Notes: generated by a model from the letters alone, not told the origin. DNA of 64,000 nt from CAIKNB01 sp041658705 (GCA_041658705.1 JBAZZT010000001.1:233362-297361); one strand, 5' to 3'; shown: positions 15,376 to 23,709, counted from the stretch's first letter. Program-made: numbers and translations.

Positions 15376-15768
15376 TCAACCCTTTAAAGAAATAGGCCGC
15401 TTGCGCGACCGGCTGAAGTTCAACCCGTGAAGGTTGGATCGTGGGCAGGATGGCCGTGCACCAGGCGCGGGTCTGATGCGGAACATGGAGAAACCGATGA
15501 TCGGATTGCCGAACACGAAGATGTCGTGTCCATAGTGACGTAGAGCGGCAGCTTGCGCATTGATCCACATCTTAGTATCGGCGCAGAGTCGCCATGCTTG
15601 GTCGGTGGCATCTTTCTTGGCGCACCACTCAAGTTCAGGCTCGACAAAAGTGCCATTGAGCGCGAGCGACTTGAGCGGACCGCGCGTGGTCACGTCTTCA
15701 TCATGCGTCTCAACATCGCCACCCAGATACGCCGACAAGTTGTTGGCCACAAACTCTTTCCAATTCAT
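15376..15768 (-). CDS. Small unknown protein, paralogue of the downstream gene
   Basis: 130 residues from ATG 15768, with GGAGG five bases upstream; a GTG start at 15780 is the alternative. The first 65 residues (MNWKEFVANNLSAYLGGDVE, TRGPLKSLALNGTFVEPELEW) match the paralogue at 14956-15315. The C-terminal halves differ, and this one ends in a basic tail (RSRKRPISLKG). Order on the minus strand is this gene, a 60-bp gap, then the paralogue. The promoter probably lies in the AT-rich stretch 15790-15860. Function unknown. Confidence 0.6.
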   Translation of the reverse strand: MNWKEFVANNLSAYLGGDVETHDEDVTTRGPLKSLALNGTFVEPELEWCAKKDATDQAWRLCADTKMWINAQAAALRHYGHDIFVFGNPIIGFSMFRIRPAPGARPSCPRSNLHGLNFSRSRKRPISLKG

Positions 15769-15879
15769 CCCGTCCTCCACTGCAAAGTCCTGCGCAGTGT
15801 TTAACTTAAGATTATTATTTTGTCAATCAAGACAATCGTATCTTTTAAGCTAAATTAAGCCAAAAGGTACATGGTGGGC

Positions 15880-15908
15880 TTGATTTTTTAAGGGATTCGT
15901 GCTATAAA
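15880..15908 (+). promoter_or_regulatory. Promoter of the RRM protein with a long 5' leader
   Basis: TTGATT (15880-15885), a 17-bp spacer and TGC-TATAAA (15903-15908). The start codon at 16044 is about 130 nt downstream, and the leader holds hairpins such as GCCGC-CAT-GCGGC (15941-15953) and a TCGGCTAG / GTCGGCCGA region (about 15991-16007), which suggests post-transcriptional control. Confidence 0.6.
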
Positions 15909-16043
15909 ATAGACCTTGTAATGTGGACGTGAGTCTCGGAGCCGCCATGCGGCACCAGCCAGCAGTCGCTTACAGACGGGGCAATTGCGTCGGCTAGTCG
16001 GCCGAACTGCAAGCGGCTCGGGATAATTCGTTAGTTTGTTACT

Positions 16044-16358
16044 ATGGGTAAGAAGTTGTACGTCGGTAACTTGTCGTGGAGCACCACCGAGGAAGCTCTG
16101 CGCGATTGTTTTTCACAGTCAGGCGAAGTCGTGTCGGCCCAGATCATCATGGACCGCATGTCTGGTCGCTCCAAGGGCTTCGGCTTTGTGGAGATGGCCA
16201 CGCAGGAAGAGGCTGATGCCGCCATTGCTAAGTGGAACGGTGCTGACCTCGATGGTCGCGCCATCACTGTCAATGAGGCTCGTCCTATGGAAGAGCGCCC
16301 GCAACGCCAGAACGGCGGAGGCGGCGGAGGCGGAAGCCGCGGTGGCAACCGCTGGTAA
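16044..16358 (+). CDS. RNA-binding protein, single RRM with Gly-rich tail
   Basis: 104 residues. RNP2 is LYVGNL (residues 5-10) and RNP1 is KGFGFVEM (about 45-52), with the expected aromatic positions. The domain ends near residue 85 and is followed by a GGGGGGGSRGGNRW tail, as in cyanobacterial Rbp and eukaryotic glycine-rich RNA-binding proteins. It likely acts as an RNA chaperone. The long structured leader is consistent with cold or autoregulation, which is inference. A UUCG-loop terminator follows. Confidence 0.92.
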   Translation: MGKKLYVGNLSWSTTEEALRDCFSQSGEVVSAQIIMDRMSGRSKGFGFVEMATQEEADAAIAKWNGADLDGRAITVNEARPMEERPQRQNGGGGGGGSRGGNRW

Positions 16359-16377
16359 TCCAACAGTGGAATCAACA

Positions 16378-16406
16378 AGACAGCGCTTCGGCGCTGTCTT
16401 TTTGTT
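16378..16406 (+). terminator. Intrinsic terminator with a UUCG tetraloop
   Basis: AGACAGCGC-TTCG-GCGCTGTCT followed by TTTTGTT: a nine-pair stem closed by the very stable C(UUCG)G loop. Confidence 0.92.
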
Positions 16407-16760
16407 AGTCAGTAGGCGGTAGGCTGTAGACGGTAGCCAGAAATCCCGGCTCAAAGTCGGGATGATGAAAAGTAATCTCGTCACGTCGTTTGCGAATGAC
16501 GTGACACGTCATATTAACCTAGTCAGCCTCGTTGCACGGCTGATGTTCACCGCCTTAGTCATTTTAGTCGCCCTGAATGCGACCTATCGTCGCGTTAAAC
16601 GCGATGCCGTCCCACGTCGCCTCAAAGCGGCTATATTTTTGTCATGGAAGCGCAGCCGTCTGCGGAAATAGCCCCTAATCTTGATTTTTCCTTTGATAAA
16701 TGCTAGTCTTGGCGCGTGTTGCAAGTGTCAGTCCCGCCGTTCATTCATCGGAGGTGTGGC
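16407..16760. other. Gene-free spacer with palindromes
   Basis: Holds CTGTAGACGGTAG words, a CCCGGCTCAAAGTCGGG hairpin (16443-16460) and the palindrome ACGTCGTTTGCGAATGACGT (about 16485-16504). The last is almost identical to the complement of 59981-60000. A 69-codon open frame at 16462-16671 looks spurious. Confidence 0.6.
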
Positions 16761-17285
16761 ATGATTCCCGCGGAGCATTATTTGAAGATGCGGTACCGTG
16801 GTGTCGTTACGCTCGAGTCCGTCGAAGAGGAGTCGAACGAAAAATCGCGGCTCATCCGCGAGACCGTGGCCTGTAGCGATGAAGCCGGCGACCACTGGCT
16901 TCTCAACATGACCTGGATCGTGGCCAAAAACCACATCCGCATCTTCGACCGGGGAACCAAAAACTTCCTGGAAGAAGAGGCTTACGCCGACCTGCTCAAG
17001 ACGCATCAAGTGGGCGATACGCCCGAATACGTCGAAGAGTTGGAACGACGCCGCGCCGCAGCGCAGGACGAGTTGGACAGTCTCGCTCCGCTTTGTCCGC
17101 ACTGCAATACCCGCACCATTTTTCTGTCCAAGCGCCAAATGGCCAAGCACGGGGGGAGCGTCCCGCCATCCCTCAACCGCAGATATTGGGGCTGCCCCAA
17201 TGACGATTGCGGATACCGTGCGGAAGTCAATCCAGACGCGCTCGAAAGATTCTTCGAGCTGTCCGCGAAAACTCGTCTGGTCTAG
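16761..17285 (+). CDS. Unknown protein with C-terminal zinc-ribbon-like Cys pairs
   Basis: 174 residues. GGAGGTG lies five bases before ATG 16761, one of the clearest Shine-Dalgarno sites outside the lipoprotein island. The N-terminal 85 residues form a mixed alpha/beta region with no motif I know. The C-terminal part has CPHCNTRTIF and, about 30 residues later, CPNDDCGYRAEVNPD, so a CxxC...CxxxxC zinc site is likely. Between them is QMAKHGGSVPPSLNRRYWGC. Zinc ribbons of this kind occur in nucleic-acid-binding proteins. Role unknown. Confidence 0.6.
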   Translation: MIPAEHYLKMRYRGVVTLESVEEESNEKSRLIRETVACSDEAGDHWLLNMTWIVAKNHIRIFDRGTKNFLEEEAYADLLKTHQVGDTPEYVEELERRRAAAQDELDSLAPLCPHCNTRTIFLSKRQMAKHGGSVPPSLNRRYWGCPNDDCGYRAEVNPDALERFFELSAKTRLV

Positions 17286-17373
17286 CCGTCCCTAACTACC
17301 GGGGCGGCTGTTTGTTTAAGCGGAAACTCAATATTCCGACATGGTAGTCCTTCGATGAACTCAGGAACTATTG

Positions 17374-17446
17374 TTTAGACATTAGAAATTAGTCATTAGA
17401 AATTTCTCTGATATTCCCTAAGCTTGTCGAAGGGACAGCTTGAACG
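17374..17446. repeat. Partial REP fragments and ATTAGAAATTAG words
   Basis: Contains AGACATTAGAAATTAGTCATT words and an AGCTTGTCGAAGGGACAGCTT fragment of the family A type. The same words occur at 44982-45060. Confidence 0.7.
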
Positions 17447-17459
17447 ATTTTAAGGTATC

Positions 17460-17705
17460 ATGTCTAAAACTATGCCTTCGCTCCACATCTCGCCTGCGGA
17501 ACTTTCAACCTTGCTCCTGAAGTTGAATACGCTGGGACAGAGCGAGCGCGCAGCGGTCGAAAAAACCGTGCATGATCTTTCACGCGCCGACGGTTGGTAT
17601 CCTTTGGCCTTGCGCCGCGAACTTAAAAAATTGCATGAAGCCGGACTTATCAGCGAGATTGACCGCCACGCCGTCGAGCAAGCTTTTTTCCCCGGCAAGT
17701 ATTGA
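17460..17705 (+). CDS. Small unknown helical protein
   Basis: 81 residues, predicted mainly helical (ELSTLLLKLNTLGQSERAAV, ADGWYPLALRRELKKLHEAG, ISEIDRHAVEQAFF). There is no signal, membrane segment or known motif. A TATCAT box overlaps ATG 17460 and lies 10 nt before an in-frame ATG at 17472. Given how often such boxes precede starts by 6-10 nt in this window, 17472 may be the real start. The gene is convergent with the DUF4230-like gene; only 1 bp separates the stops. Confidence 0.55.
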   Translation: MSKTMPSLHISPAELSTLLLKLNTLGQSERAAVEKTVHDLSRADGWYPLALRRELKKLHEAGLISEIDRHAVEQAFFPGKY

Positions 17706-17706
17706 T

Positions 17707-18309
17707 TTATTTGAACTCCACCGTGATCGTCTTGCCTGGCGCGACATAGCCCAGCAGGCGCGCCGTGTCTTCCTTGGCGGTCTGTTCCGCTCGCGATAAG
17801 AGCTCCGGTTTGAGCGCTGCTTTTTCCGCTTCGCTGCCTAACAGCTGCTGCGCTTCGTTATAACCTGGATCGGAATCGGTCAGGCGCTTGAGCAGGCCTT
17901 TTTCATTTTTCACTTCCAGCGGGCCGACGAGCCGTGCGTTGAAGAGTTGGGCGTGCGGTATCACGACTTTGATTTGGCTATCCGAGATGACCACGTCTTC
18001 GGCCGCGACTTTAGCCAGGTCGATACCCAAGTTCACTTCCATCGTGCCGCGCGCCGTGATAGTCTGGCCGAAAAAGAAATCACCCAGCGCGCTGCCTGTG
18101 GTTTTTTTGATTGTCGCCGGTTGATTGAAGACGAAAGTTTGGGTCACCAGGAAACCGCGGTCGTGCAAAGCCGTGAGGATGGATTGGGAATTGATTTGGG
18201 TTGCCGGACCCGCCGCCGGGCGCGTCAAGCGATAACCCAACCAGCCACCCAAACCTAAAAAGATTAATGCACCGAGCAAGGCCAAGATGAATTTGGTGGA
18301 GAGTTTCAT
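17707..18309 (-). CDS. DUF4230-like membrane-anchored protein
   Basis: 200 residues from ATG 18309. An N-terminal membrane segment, FILALLGALIFLGLGGWLGYRL, is followed by the extracytoplasmic DUF4230-type pattern: ITARGTMEVNLGIDLAKV, then VVISDSQIKVVIPHAQLFNA with a conserved strand-Pro-His stretch, then a helical GYNEAQQLLGSEAEKAAL and a TARLLGYVAPGKTITVEF end. The family is widespread and uncharacterised. The 29 extra in-frame codons upstream would include a family B palindrome, so the shorter form is preferred. Confidence 0.75.
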   Translation of the reverse strand: MKLSTKFILALLGALIFLGLGGWLGYRLTRPAAGPATQINSQSILTALHDRGFLVTQTFVFNQPATIKKTTGSALGDFFFGQTITARGTMEVNLGIDLAKVAAEDVVISDSQIKVVIPHAQLFNARLVGPLEVKNEKGLLKRLTDSDPGYNEAQQLLGSEAEKAALKPELLSRAEQTAKEDTARLLGYVAPGKTITVEFK

Positions 18310-18319
18310 ATAAGGAGGG

Positions 18320-18343
18320 TAGGGGCGCATGGTCATGCGTCCG
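18320..18343. repeat. Family B palindrome
   Basis: AGGGGCGCATGGTCATGCGTCC, immediately upstream of the DUF4230-like gene. The right arm carries a base change (GCGT). Confidence 0.75.
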
Positions 18344-18452
18344 CGGTGAGCTAGTAGCCAAACATAAGGATGAGCTACTTTTAAGCTGCTGTCCACTTGC
18401 GTCGCGTGTCATCGCTTGGACAATCTACCGTTCATGTTAATATGGAGGAAGC

Positions 18453-18541
18453 AACTCAAAGCTCAAAGTTTAAAACTTAAAGTTAATGAAGCCGAAAAAT
18501 CACGCCATAAGTTTTAAACTTTAAATTTTAAATTTTAAACT
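18453..18541. repeat. Word-type inverted repeat (AAGTTTAAAACTTAAAG words)
   Basis: Left arm CTCAAAGTTTAAAACTTAAA, right arm AGTTTTAAACTTTAAATTTT, around AAGCCGAAAAATCACGCC. It fills the spacer before the beta-propeller gene. Confidence 0.8.
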
Positions 18542-18547
18542 GACTTT

Positions 18548-20608
18548 ATGCCTTTTCTCAACTCTGCATTTTTGAAGCTGTTAGGCGCCGCGGCCGTCGG
18601 ACTCATCAGTGCGACTTTCGCTTTGCCCGGGATCGTCTTCCCGCAGCTCGCCGCGCCCAGCGTGACGCCACGCGCCGTGGTCGGCGTGGGCAAATTCACG
18701 ACCTGCGCCGCGCTCAAGAACAGCATCGCCAAAGCGGGTTCGAATTACGCCGCGGGCGGCACGCTCAAGGGTGTGCCGGTGCCGATGCGCGCGACCGCTC
18801 CGCAAGCTGCCGAGGACTCGGCTGTCGGGACGAAGGCGGTGGCGGATCAAGATTACTCGCAGACCAACGTGCAGGTCGCGGGCGTGGACGAAGCCGACGT
18901 GGTCAAGCTCGACGGCACTTACGCTTATCATCTTTCGAAAAATCGTTTAATCCTCTCACGCATCAATCCTGCGCCCCAAGCTAAACTTCTGTCCACCACC
19001 GAACTCAAGGATCTCACGGCGCAAGATCTATACGTCGAAAAAGGAAAAGTCATGATTTTGGGCACGAAGTACGAAGAGCGCATCTATCCCATGCCCATGT
19101 CGGGCAAGCTCGCTCCCGGCGTTGCGTCCTATCCTTGGCGCGGCAATTCGGTGACGGTGGCGCAAATCTGGGACGTGAGCGATCCGTCAAAACCCAAAAA
19201 ATTACGCACGGTCGAATTCGACGGCTCGCTTTCGAGCACGCGCCTGATCAAAGGCCGCGTCTATCTGGTCATGAACGCTTGGTCGCCGTGGCAAGAGGCC
19301 TCGGCTACCGACGAAAACGGCATCGTGCCGGCCTATCGCGATTCCAAAGCTGGCACTTCATTCAAGCCCATGGCGCGTTGCGGCGAGGTGGCGTATTTCG
19401 ATGTCCAACCATCCAACCAATATCTCGCCGTGGCCTCACTCGGCATGAATGGCGCGGGCGAGATCAAGCGCAGCGTAATCTTGGGTTCGAGCGAAACGAT
19501 TTACGCCACGCCGGACAATCTGTACGTGGCGCGGGCCGATTGGTCGCAACCCGCGGTGCGCGACAGTCTGGACGGCACGCTTGACGCCGAGAAGACGCTG
19601 ATCTATAAATTCGCGTTGCAAGACGGCACAGCCACATACAAAGCCAAAGGCACGGTTGCGGGTCATCTCTTGAATCAATTCTCGTTGGACGAATTCGACG
19701 GCAACTTGCGCGTGGCGACCACCAAAGGCCAGGTTTGGGATAGCCGAAAGCCCTCGACCAGCAATCTCTTTGTGCTATCTTCAAACCTCAAGCCGCGCGG
19801 CAAGATCGAAGGCATCGCGCCCGGCGAGCAAATCTACTCCGTGCGTTTCGCGGGCAAGCGCGGTTATCTCGTGACGTTCAAGAAGATCGATCCGTTCTTC
19901 GTACTCGATTTATCCAACCCCGATGCGCCGTCCATCTTAGGCAAGCTCAAAATTCCCGGCTACTCTGATTATCTGCATCCCATGGACGACACGCATGTGA
20001 TCGGCTTGGGCAAGAATGCCGATGATGCGCCGGAGCAAAGTTTTGCCTGGTACCAGGGTTTGAAGCTAGCGATTTTCGACGTCAGCGACGTGGCTCACCC
20101 TAAGGAGCTGTGGAAGACGGAGATCGGCGACCGCGGCAGCGATTCGCCGGCGTTGCATGACCACAAAGCCTTCCTCTATGCGCCGAGCAAACAACTTCTG
20201 GTCCTGCCCGTGCTCTTGGCCGAGCTGTCGCCCGAAACAAAAAATTATCCCGAGCGGCAGGGGAGCGAGTACGGCGACTTCACTTTCCAGGGTGCTTACG
20301 TCTATCGCCTGACTTTGGATAAAGGTTTCGAGCTCATCGGCCGCGTCACCCAGCATTCCAGCCAAGATGAGTTCATCAAGTCCGGCTACTATTACGGCGC
20401 ATCTGACGACGACATCTCGCGCGCTTCATACGCCCAGGACACGCTGCTCACTTTCTCGAACAACGGCATAGCGCTGAACCATCTTTTCGATCTAGCCGAT
20501 AGCGGCAAAATTGCCTACCCGGCCGTACCCGAGCCGCAATACGAGACCTACCCCGTCGAGTCAGGCGGCGGTTCGATTCAGATCATGCCAACGCCGGTGA
20601 AAAAATAG
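18548..20608 (+). CDS. Secreted beta-propeller protein (Beta_propel / DUF2133 type)
   Basis: 686 residues. An N-terminal hydrophobic signal or anchor (LLGAAAVGLISATFALPGIV) is followed, from about residue 100, by the family signature YSQTNVQVAGVDEADVVKLDGTYAYHL. Propeller blades follow: QIWDVSDPSKPKKLRTVEF, TRLIKGRVYLVMNAW, GKVMILGTKYEERIY, VAHPKELWKTEIGDRGSD and others, with Asp-Pro-x-x-P turns. Members are extracytoplasmic proteins thought to bind ligands or cell-wall components; no catalytic site is known. The protein is full length for the family. The neighbouring repeats are unrelated. Confidence 0.85.
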   Translation: MPFLNSAFLKLLGAAAVGLISATFALPGIVFPQLAAPSVTPRAVVGVGKFTTCAALKNSIAKAGSNYAAGGTLKGVPVPMRATAPQAAEDSAVGTKAVADQDYSQTNVQVAGVDEADVVKLDGTYAYHLSKNRLILSRINPAPQAKLLSTTELKDLTAQDLYVEKGKVMILGTKYEERIYPMPMSGKLAPGVASYPWRGNSVTVAQIWDVSDPSKPKKLRTVEFDGSLSSTRLIKGRVYLVMNAWSPWQEASATDENGIVPAYRDSKAGTSFKPMARCGEVAYFDVQPSNQYLAVASLGMNGAGEIKRSVILGSSETIYATPDNLYVARADWSQPAVRDSLDGTLDAEKTLIYKFALQDGTATYKAKGTVAGHLLNQFSLDEFDGNLRVATTKGQVWDSRKPSTSNLFVLSSNLKPRGKIEGIAPGEQIYSVRFAGKRGYLVTFKKIDPFFVLDLSNPDAPSILGKLKIPGYSDYLHPMDDTHVIGLGKNADDAPEQSFAWYQGLKLAIFDVSDVAHPKELWKTEIGDRGSDSPALHDHKAFLYAPSKQLLVLPVLLAELSPETKNYPERQGSEYGDFTFQGAYVYRLTLDKGFELIGRVTQHSSQDEFIKSGYYYGASDDDISRASYAQDTLLTFSNNGIALNHLFDLADSGKIAYPAVPEPQYETYPVESGGGSIQIMPTPVKK

Positions 20609-20865
20609 AGGATAGAGTAGGAGCGCATGGTCATGCGCCCTGCTTGGTAAGCCGGTAGCCGATATTTTGTCGTCTTGAGCTTGCCGTGCCACGTTCTACG
20701 TGGTCGAAGGATTTTTATAAGAGACCTCTGAACCGAACGCTGATAAAGGTCCTTCGACTGCGCTATCGCGGAGTTTACCCCGCACGCGATGCGGGGCTCA
20801 GGAAGACGAAATATTTGGCTACAGCCTACCGTCTACCGTCTACAAGCTAGCCCGTATTGACTAAA
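20609..20865. repeat. Composite nested repeat: words, family B, family A with a 20-bp insert
   Basis: Contains GAGGATAGAGTAG words, family B palindrome 20618-20643, then a family A copy 20668-20809. In this copy the left arm is interrupted after GAGCTTG by CCGTGCCACGTTCTACGTGG. Closing words are GGCTACAGCCTACCGTCTAC. The core was evidently invaded by a small palindrome of the ACGTGG type. Confidence 0.8.
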
Positions 20866-20917
20866 AACCCGAAAAACGTTATCCTTTCGCTGCATTTAAA
20901 ATTCGTTAAAACGCTGG

Positions 20918-20992
20918 GCCGACGTAGCTCAGCGGTAGAGCAGCGGTTTTGTAAACCGTTGGTCGCCGGTTCAATCCCGGCCGTCGGCTCCA
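20918..20992 (+). tRNA. tRNA-Thr (anticodon TGT)
   Basis: Acceptor GCCGACG/CGTCGGC, anticodon stem GCGGT/ACCGT with loop TTTGTAA (anticodon TGT), T stem GCCGG/CCGGC with TTCAATC. CCA is encoded. It lies 34 bp upstream of rpmG and may share its transcript. Confidence 0.97.
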
Positions 20993-21026
20993 ATTCTTTC
21001 CGAACAGGCGGGTTAACTTCATCTAT

Positions 21027-21182
21027 ATGTCGCAAGATAATCTGATCAAGCTCGAGTGCACAGCCTGCAAGATGGTGAACTACCATTCTTTTAAGAATAA
21101 AAAGACCATCAAGGCCAGGCTTGAGACCAACAAGTTCTGCAAGCATTGCAAAGAGCATAAGCCACACAAGGAGACGAAGTAG
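21027..21182 (+). CDS. rpmG: 50S ribosomal protein L33
   Basis: A 51-residue protein that begins MSQDNLIKLECTACKMVNYH and ends CKHCKEHKPHKETK. The two CxxC pairs (CTAC, CKHC), the KNKKTIKARLE core and the basic tail are those of bacterial L33 with an intact zinc ribbon. It is short and easily missed by length cut-offs. It sits just after tRNA-Thr, an arrangement common for L33 genes near tRNAs. The start ATG 21027 follows ATCTAT without a strong Shine-Dalgarno site. Confidence 0.95.
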   Translation: MSQDNLIKLECTACKMVNYHSFKNKKTIKARLETNKFCKHCKEHKPHKETK

Positions 21183-21187
21183 GGGGC

Positions 21188-21290
21188 GGGGTAGAATCTT
21201 GAAGTTGGAATGTAGAATTTGGAATTTAGAATTCCGGGTTTACATTCCAAATTCCAAATTCTAACTTCTAAATTCCAGTTTCCTGCGCTT
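21188..21290. repeat. Word-type inverted repeat (GGAATTTAGAATT words)
   Basis: Left arm GAATGTAGAATTTGGAATTT, right arm ATTCCAAATTCCAAATTCTA. It occupies the rpmG to membrane-protein spacer. Confidence 0.8.
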
Positions 21291-21296
21291 TTTTGC

Positions 21297-21302
21297 TATC
21301 AT
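21297..21302 (+). promoter_or_regulatory. Extended -10 box six bases before a start codon
   Basis: TGC-TATCAT; the ATG is at 21309. There is no -35 consensus. It implies a leaderless mRNA. Confidence 0.6.
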
Positions 21303-21308
21303 CCATTC

Positions 21309-21635
21309 ATGCAGTTCCCCAAACCGCCTCCCCTCAAGCCCAAACTAGAGCGGCCTGATTTTGATTTTTTGCCGACTGACCCTAAAACGCGGCGTTTATA
21401 CAAGATGGCGGTTTTTTACACCCAGATTTTTTGGTGCGCCTTATTCGTCTTTATCGGGGCAGTGGTGCTGCTGGCGTTGCGGACCATTTGGCCAGATTTG
21501 CTTTCGCTCAAGACTGCGCTGTTAAGCCTGGCTGGCTGGTCGGTCCTCGGCTCCTATTTCGGATACTTCGCCGGATTCCATTACATCCGCACCGGTTGGC
21601 TCCAAAAAACATTCCGCGAAAAACTTAAGTCTTGA
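21309..21635 (+). CDS. Small two-helix membrane protein, unknown
   Basis: 108 residues. A Pro-rich cytoplasmic start (MQFPKPPPLKPKLERPDFDF) is followed by two membrane segments, near residues 40-64 (FWCALFVFIGAVVLLALRTIW) and 75-93 (LLSLAGWSVLGSYFGYFAGF), and a short basic tail. An upstream in-frame ATG (21219) would translate the word repeat and the -10 box and is rejected. No family is recognised. It precedes the HD gene by 22 bp and may be cotranscribed with it. Confidence 0.65.
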   Translation: MQFPKPPPLKPKLERPDFDFLPTDPKTRRLYKMAVFYTQIFWCALFVFIGAVVLLALRTIWPDLLSLKTALLSLAGWSVLGSYFGYFAGFHYIRTGWLQKTFREKLKS

Positions 21636-21657
21636 GTATATCGAAGGAACATCTGAC

Positions 21658-22221
21658 ATGAAGTTCTCCGAACCAATCGCGCTAGCTCTTGAGATGGCGA
21701 CCATCTGGCACGCCGGCCAACTGCGTCGCGACCCGAACCGCCAAGTGCCGTACATCGTCCATCCATATTCCGTGGGTTTGCTTTTGGCGCAAGCCGGATA
21801 TGCGGAAGAGGTCATCGCCGCCGGTCTGTTGCATGACGTGCTCGAGGATACGGATGTCACGCAAGCTTATATCGCGCGCCTCTTCAAACGCCGCATTGCG
21901 GCTTTGGTGGCTGAAGTCACGGAACAAACACAGATAAAGGACTGGAAAGAGCGCAAGTCGGCTTTTTTGGCCAGCCTAAAACAGGCCTCGCCCGAGGCTT
22001 TGGCCATCAAGTGCGCTGACCACATAGACAATCTGCGCGGCATCTTGCGCATCGCGCGGAACGGCGATGATCCGTGGGCGTTGTTCGTGGGTCGCGCGGA
22101 AAAAGTCTGGTGGGAAGAGGCGATGCACGACTTGCTGAAAGGCCGGGTCAAGCCCAAATTGTTCAAACTCTACGTCCAGAGCTTCAAAGCTTTTCGCAAG
22201 CTAGCCGCTTCAACCTCGTGA
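21658..22221 (+). CDS. HD-domain protein resembling small (p)ppGpp hydrolases
   Basis: 187 residues, one RelA/SpoT-like HD domain without synthetase, TGS or ACT domains. Metal-binding residues are visible: H35 (PYIVHP), H59-D60 (LLHDVLED) with the E63-D64 pair of the hydrolase type, and a later Asp in IKCADHIDNLRG. HxxHP-HD-ED spacing resembles the MESH1/SpoT hydrolase site. It would remove the 3' pyrophosphate of ppGpp or a similar nucleotide. It is followed after 3 bp by the nuclease gene, so the two are likely coupled. Confidence 0.75.
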   Translation: MKFSEPIALALEMATIWHAGQLRRDPNRQVPYIVHPYSVGLLLAQAGYAEEVIAAGLLHDVLEDTDVTQAYIARLFKRRIAALVAEVTEQTQIKDWKERKSAFLASLKQASPEALAIKCADHIDNLRGILRIARNGDDPWALFVGRAEKVWWEEAMHDLLKGRVKPKLFKLYVQSFKAFRKLAASTS

Positions 22222-22224
22222 GCT

Positions 22225-23709
22225 ATGGGCTATATCACCGCCACGGATATCTACAAATATTTCCAATGTCCGCATTGGCCGTATTATGATCGCTTCGCTA
22301 CGCCAGAGGAAGCCAAGCTCAAGCGCCCTTTATCGGAGGGCGAAAAGCGGCGTTTGGAAGATGGCGTCGAACATGAGCAGGTTGTGGTCGAGAGTTTGTA
22401 TAGCCAACGCGACATGACCGAGCTCGCGCCGAGCGGCGATGCGGAAAAAGACGCGGCCCAAACCTTGCAACTCATGCGTCTTGGCGTCCCGATCATCTAC
22501 CAGGGAACTTTGCTTTGGGGCAACCGGACCGGCAGGCCGGACATCCTGGAGAAGCGCGAGGGTGCTAGCGCATTGGGGGAGTGGCATTACGTACCGATAG
22601 ATATCAAGTCCACGCATGAGCTTGAAAAATACCAAAAATATCAACTGGCTTTTTATTCCGAGTTGCTCAAGCATACGCAAGACAAGGAACCCGAAGAAGC
22701 TGCGATCATCAACGCCGACAAGATTTGCCTGCCCTTTGATCCGCGAGGCATAAAAGACGATTACGCCGCGCTCATGGCGGATATCGAATCGCTTGCGGAT
22801 GGGAAAAAACCGCTTCCGGTGTTGCGCAAAGCCTGTCTTGAAGTCGGCCAATGGGGCGTGCTGTGTGAGGCTGATGCCGTCGCCAAGAACGATATCGCTC
22901 GATTGTATAACGTTGATGTTCAAAAGCTTAAAGCTTTGCGCACTTTAGGTGTTCGCAACGTGGCTGACGCGGCAGACATGAGTATCGCAAGCTTGGTCGG
23001 AGCGGTGAAAGGGCTGACCGAACACGCGCTTGAAACCATCAAAATTCAAGCCGAATCATTGGAAAATGACAGCATTATCGTGCGCCGTCCCGTGAAACTT
23101 GATTATCCGGGTTGGGAAATCCACTTTGATATCGAGAGCGATCCGCCGACCGGACTCGACTATCTTTATGGCATCTTGATCAAACATGATGGCGTCACCG
23201 AGTATAAAGCTTTCGTGGCCGAGACTTTGGAACAGGAACACGCCATGTGGTCGGATTTCCTGGACTGGATCAAGACCCTGCCGGGCGATTATGCGGTCTA
23301 CCATTATTCGTCCTACGAACTTTCGCGCCTCAAGACCCTGGAACAGCGTTACGGCGGGAGCATCTGGCTGGATTATTTTAGGGACAAGACAGTCGATCTG
23401 AAGGAATTGACCAAACATTCCATCACTTATCCGCTGCATTTCTACGGCCTCAAGAACATCGCCAAATTCCTAGGCTTCAAATGGCGCGGCGACATCGCCA
23501 ATGGCGCGGTGTCGATCGATCGCTTTGAACAATTCAAAGCCACCGGCGACCGTTCCATCCTGGAAGACATCATCAAGTACAACGAAGACGACGTACTGGC
23601 CACGGCATACCTCAAAGCTTGGCTGGATAAATACGCCGGCGCGCCGACGATTTATCTGCCGCCGTATCCTTGGGCCGCCGCGTCAGCGAACAAAAATCCA
23701 TTCGCATAA
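22225..23709 (+). CDS. TM0106-type RecB-family nuclease with RNase H-like domain
   Basis: 494 residues. The N-terminal half carries a PD-(D/E)XK-like core: FQCPHWPYYDRF entry, GRPDILEK (Asp), then YVPIDIKST (D-x-K). The C-terminal half (about 285-475) is an RNase_H_2 / DEDD-like domain with IHFDIESDPPTGLDYLYG, PGDYAVYHYSSYELSRLK and YNEDDVLATAYLKAW. This architecture matches the poorly studied TM0106 family. A role in DNA repair or RNA processing is guessed from the folds. Close coupling to an alarmone-hydrolase-like gene is noteworthy. It ends before a palindromic region and tRNA-Pro. Confidence 0.82.
   Translation: MGYITATDIYKYFQCPHWPYYDRFATPEEAKLKRPLSEGEKRRLEDGVEHEQVVVESLYSQRDMTELAPSGDAEKDAAQTLQLMRLGVPIIYQGTLLWGNRTGRPDILEKREGASALGEWHYVPIDIKSTHELEKYQKYQLAFYSELLKHTQDKEPEEAAIINADKICLPFDPRGIKDDYAALMADIESLADGKKPLPVLRKACLEVGQWGVLCEADAVAKNDIARLYNVDVQKLKALRTLGVRNVADAADMSIASLVGAVKGLTEHALETIKIQAESLENDSIIVRRPVKLDYPGWEIHFDIESDPPTGLDYLYGILIKHDGVTEYKAFVAETLEQEHAMWSDFLDWIKTLPGDYAVYHYSSYELSRLKTLEQRYGGSIWLDYFRDKTVDLKELTKHSITYPLHFYGLKNIAKFLGFKWRGDIANGAVSIDRFEQFKATGDRSILEDIIKYNEDDVLATAYLKAWLDKYAGAPTIYLPPYPWAAASANKNPFA

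Noticed and set aside
16462..16671. 69-codon plus-strand frame with a hydrophobic stretch
   Set aside because: Starts inside a palindrome, overlaps repeats, very basic composition and no Shine-Dalgarno or -10 at the start.
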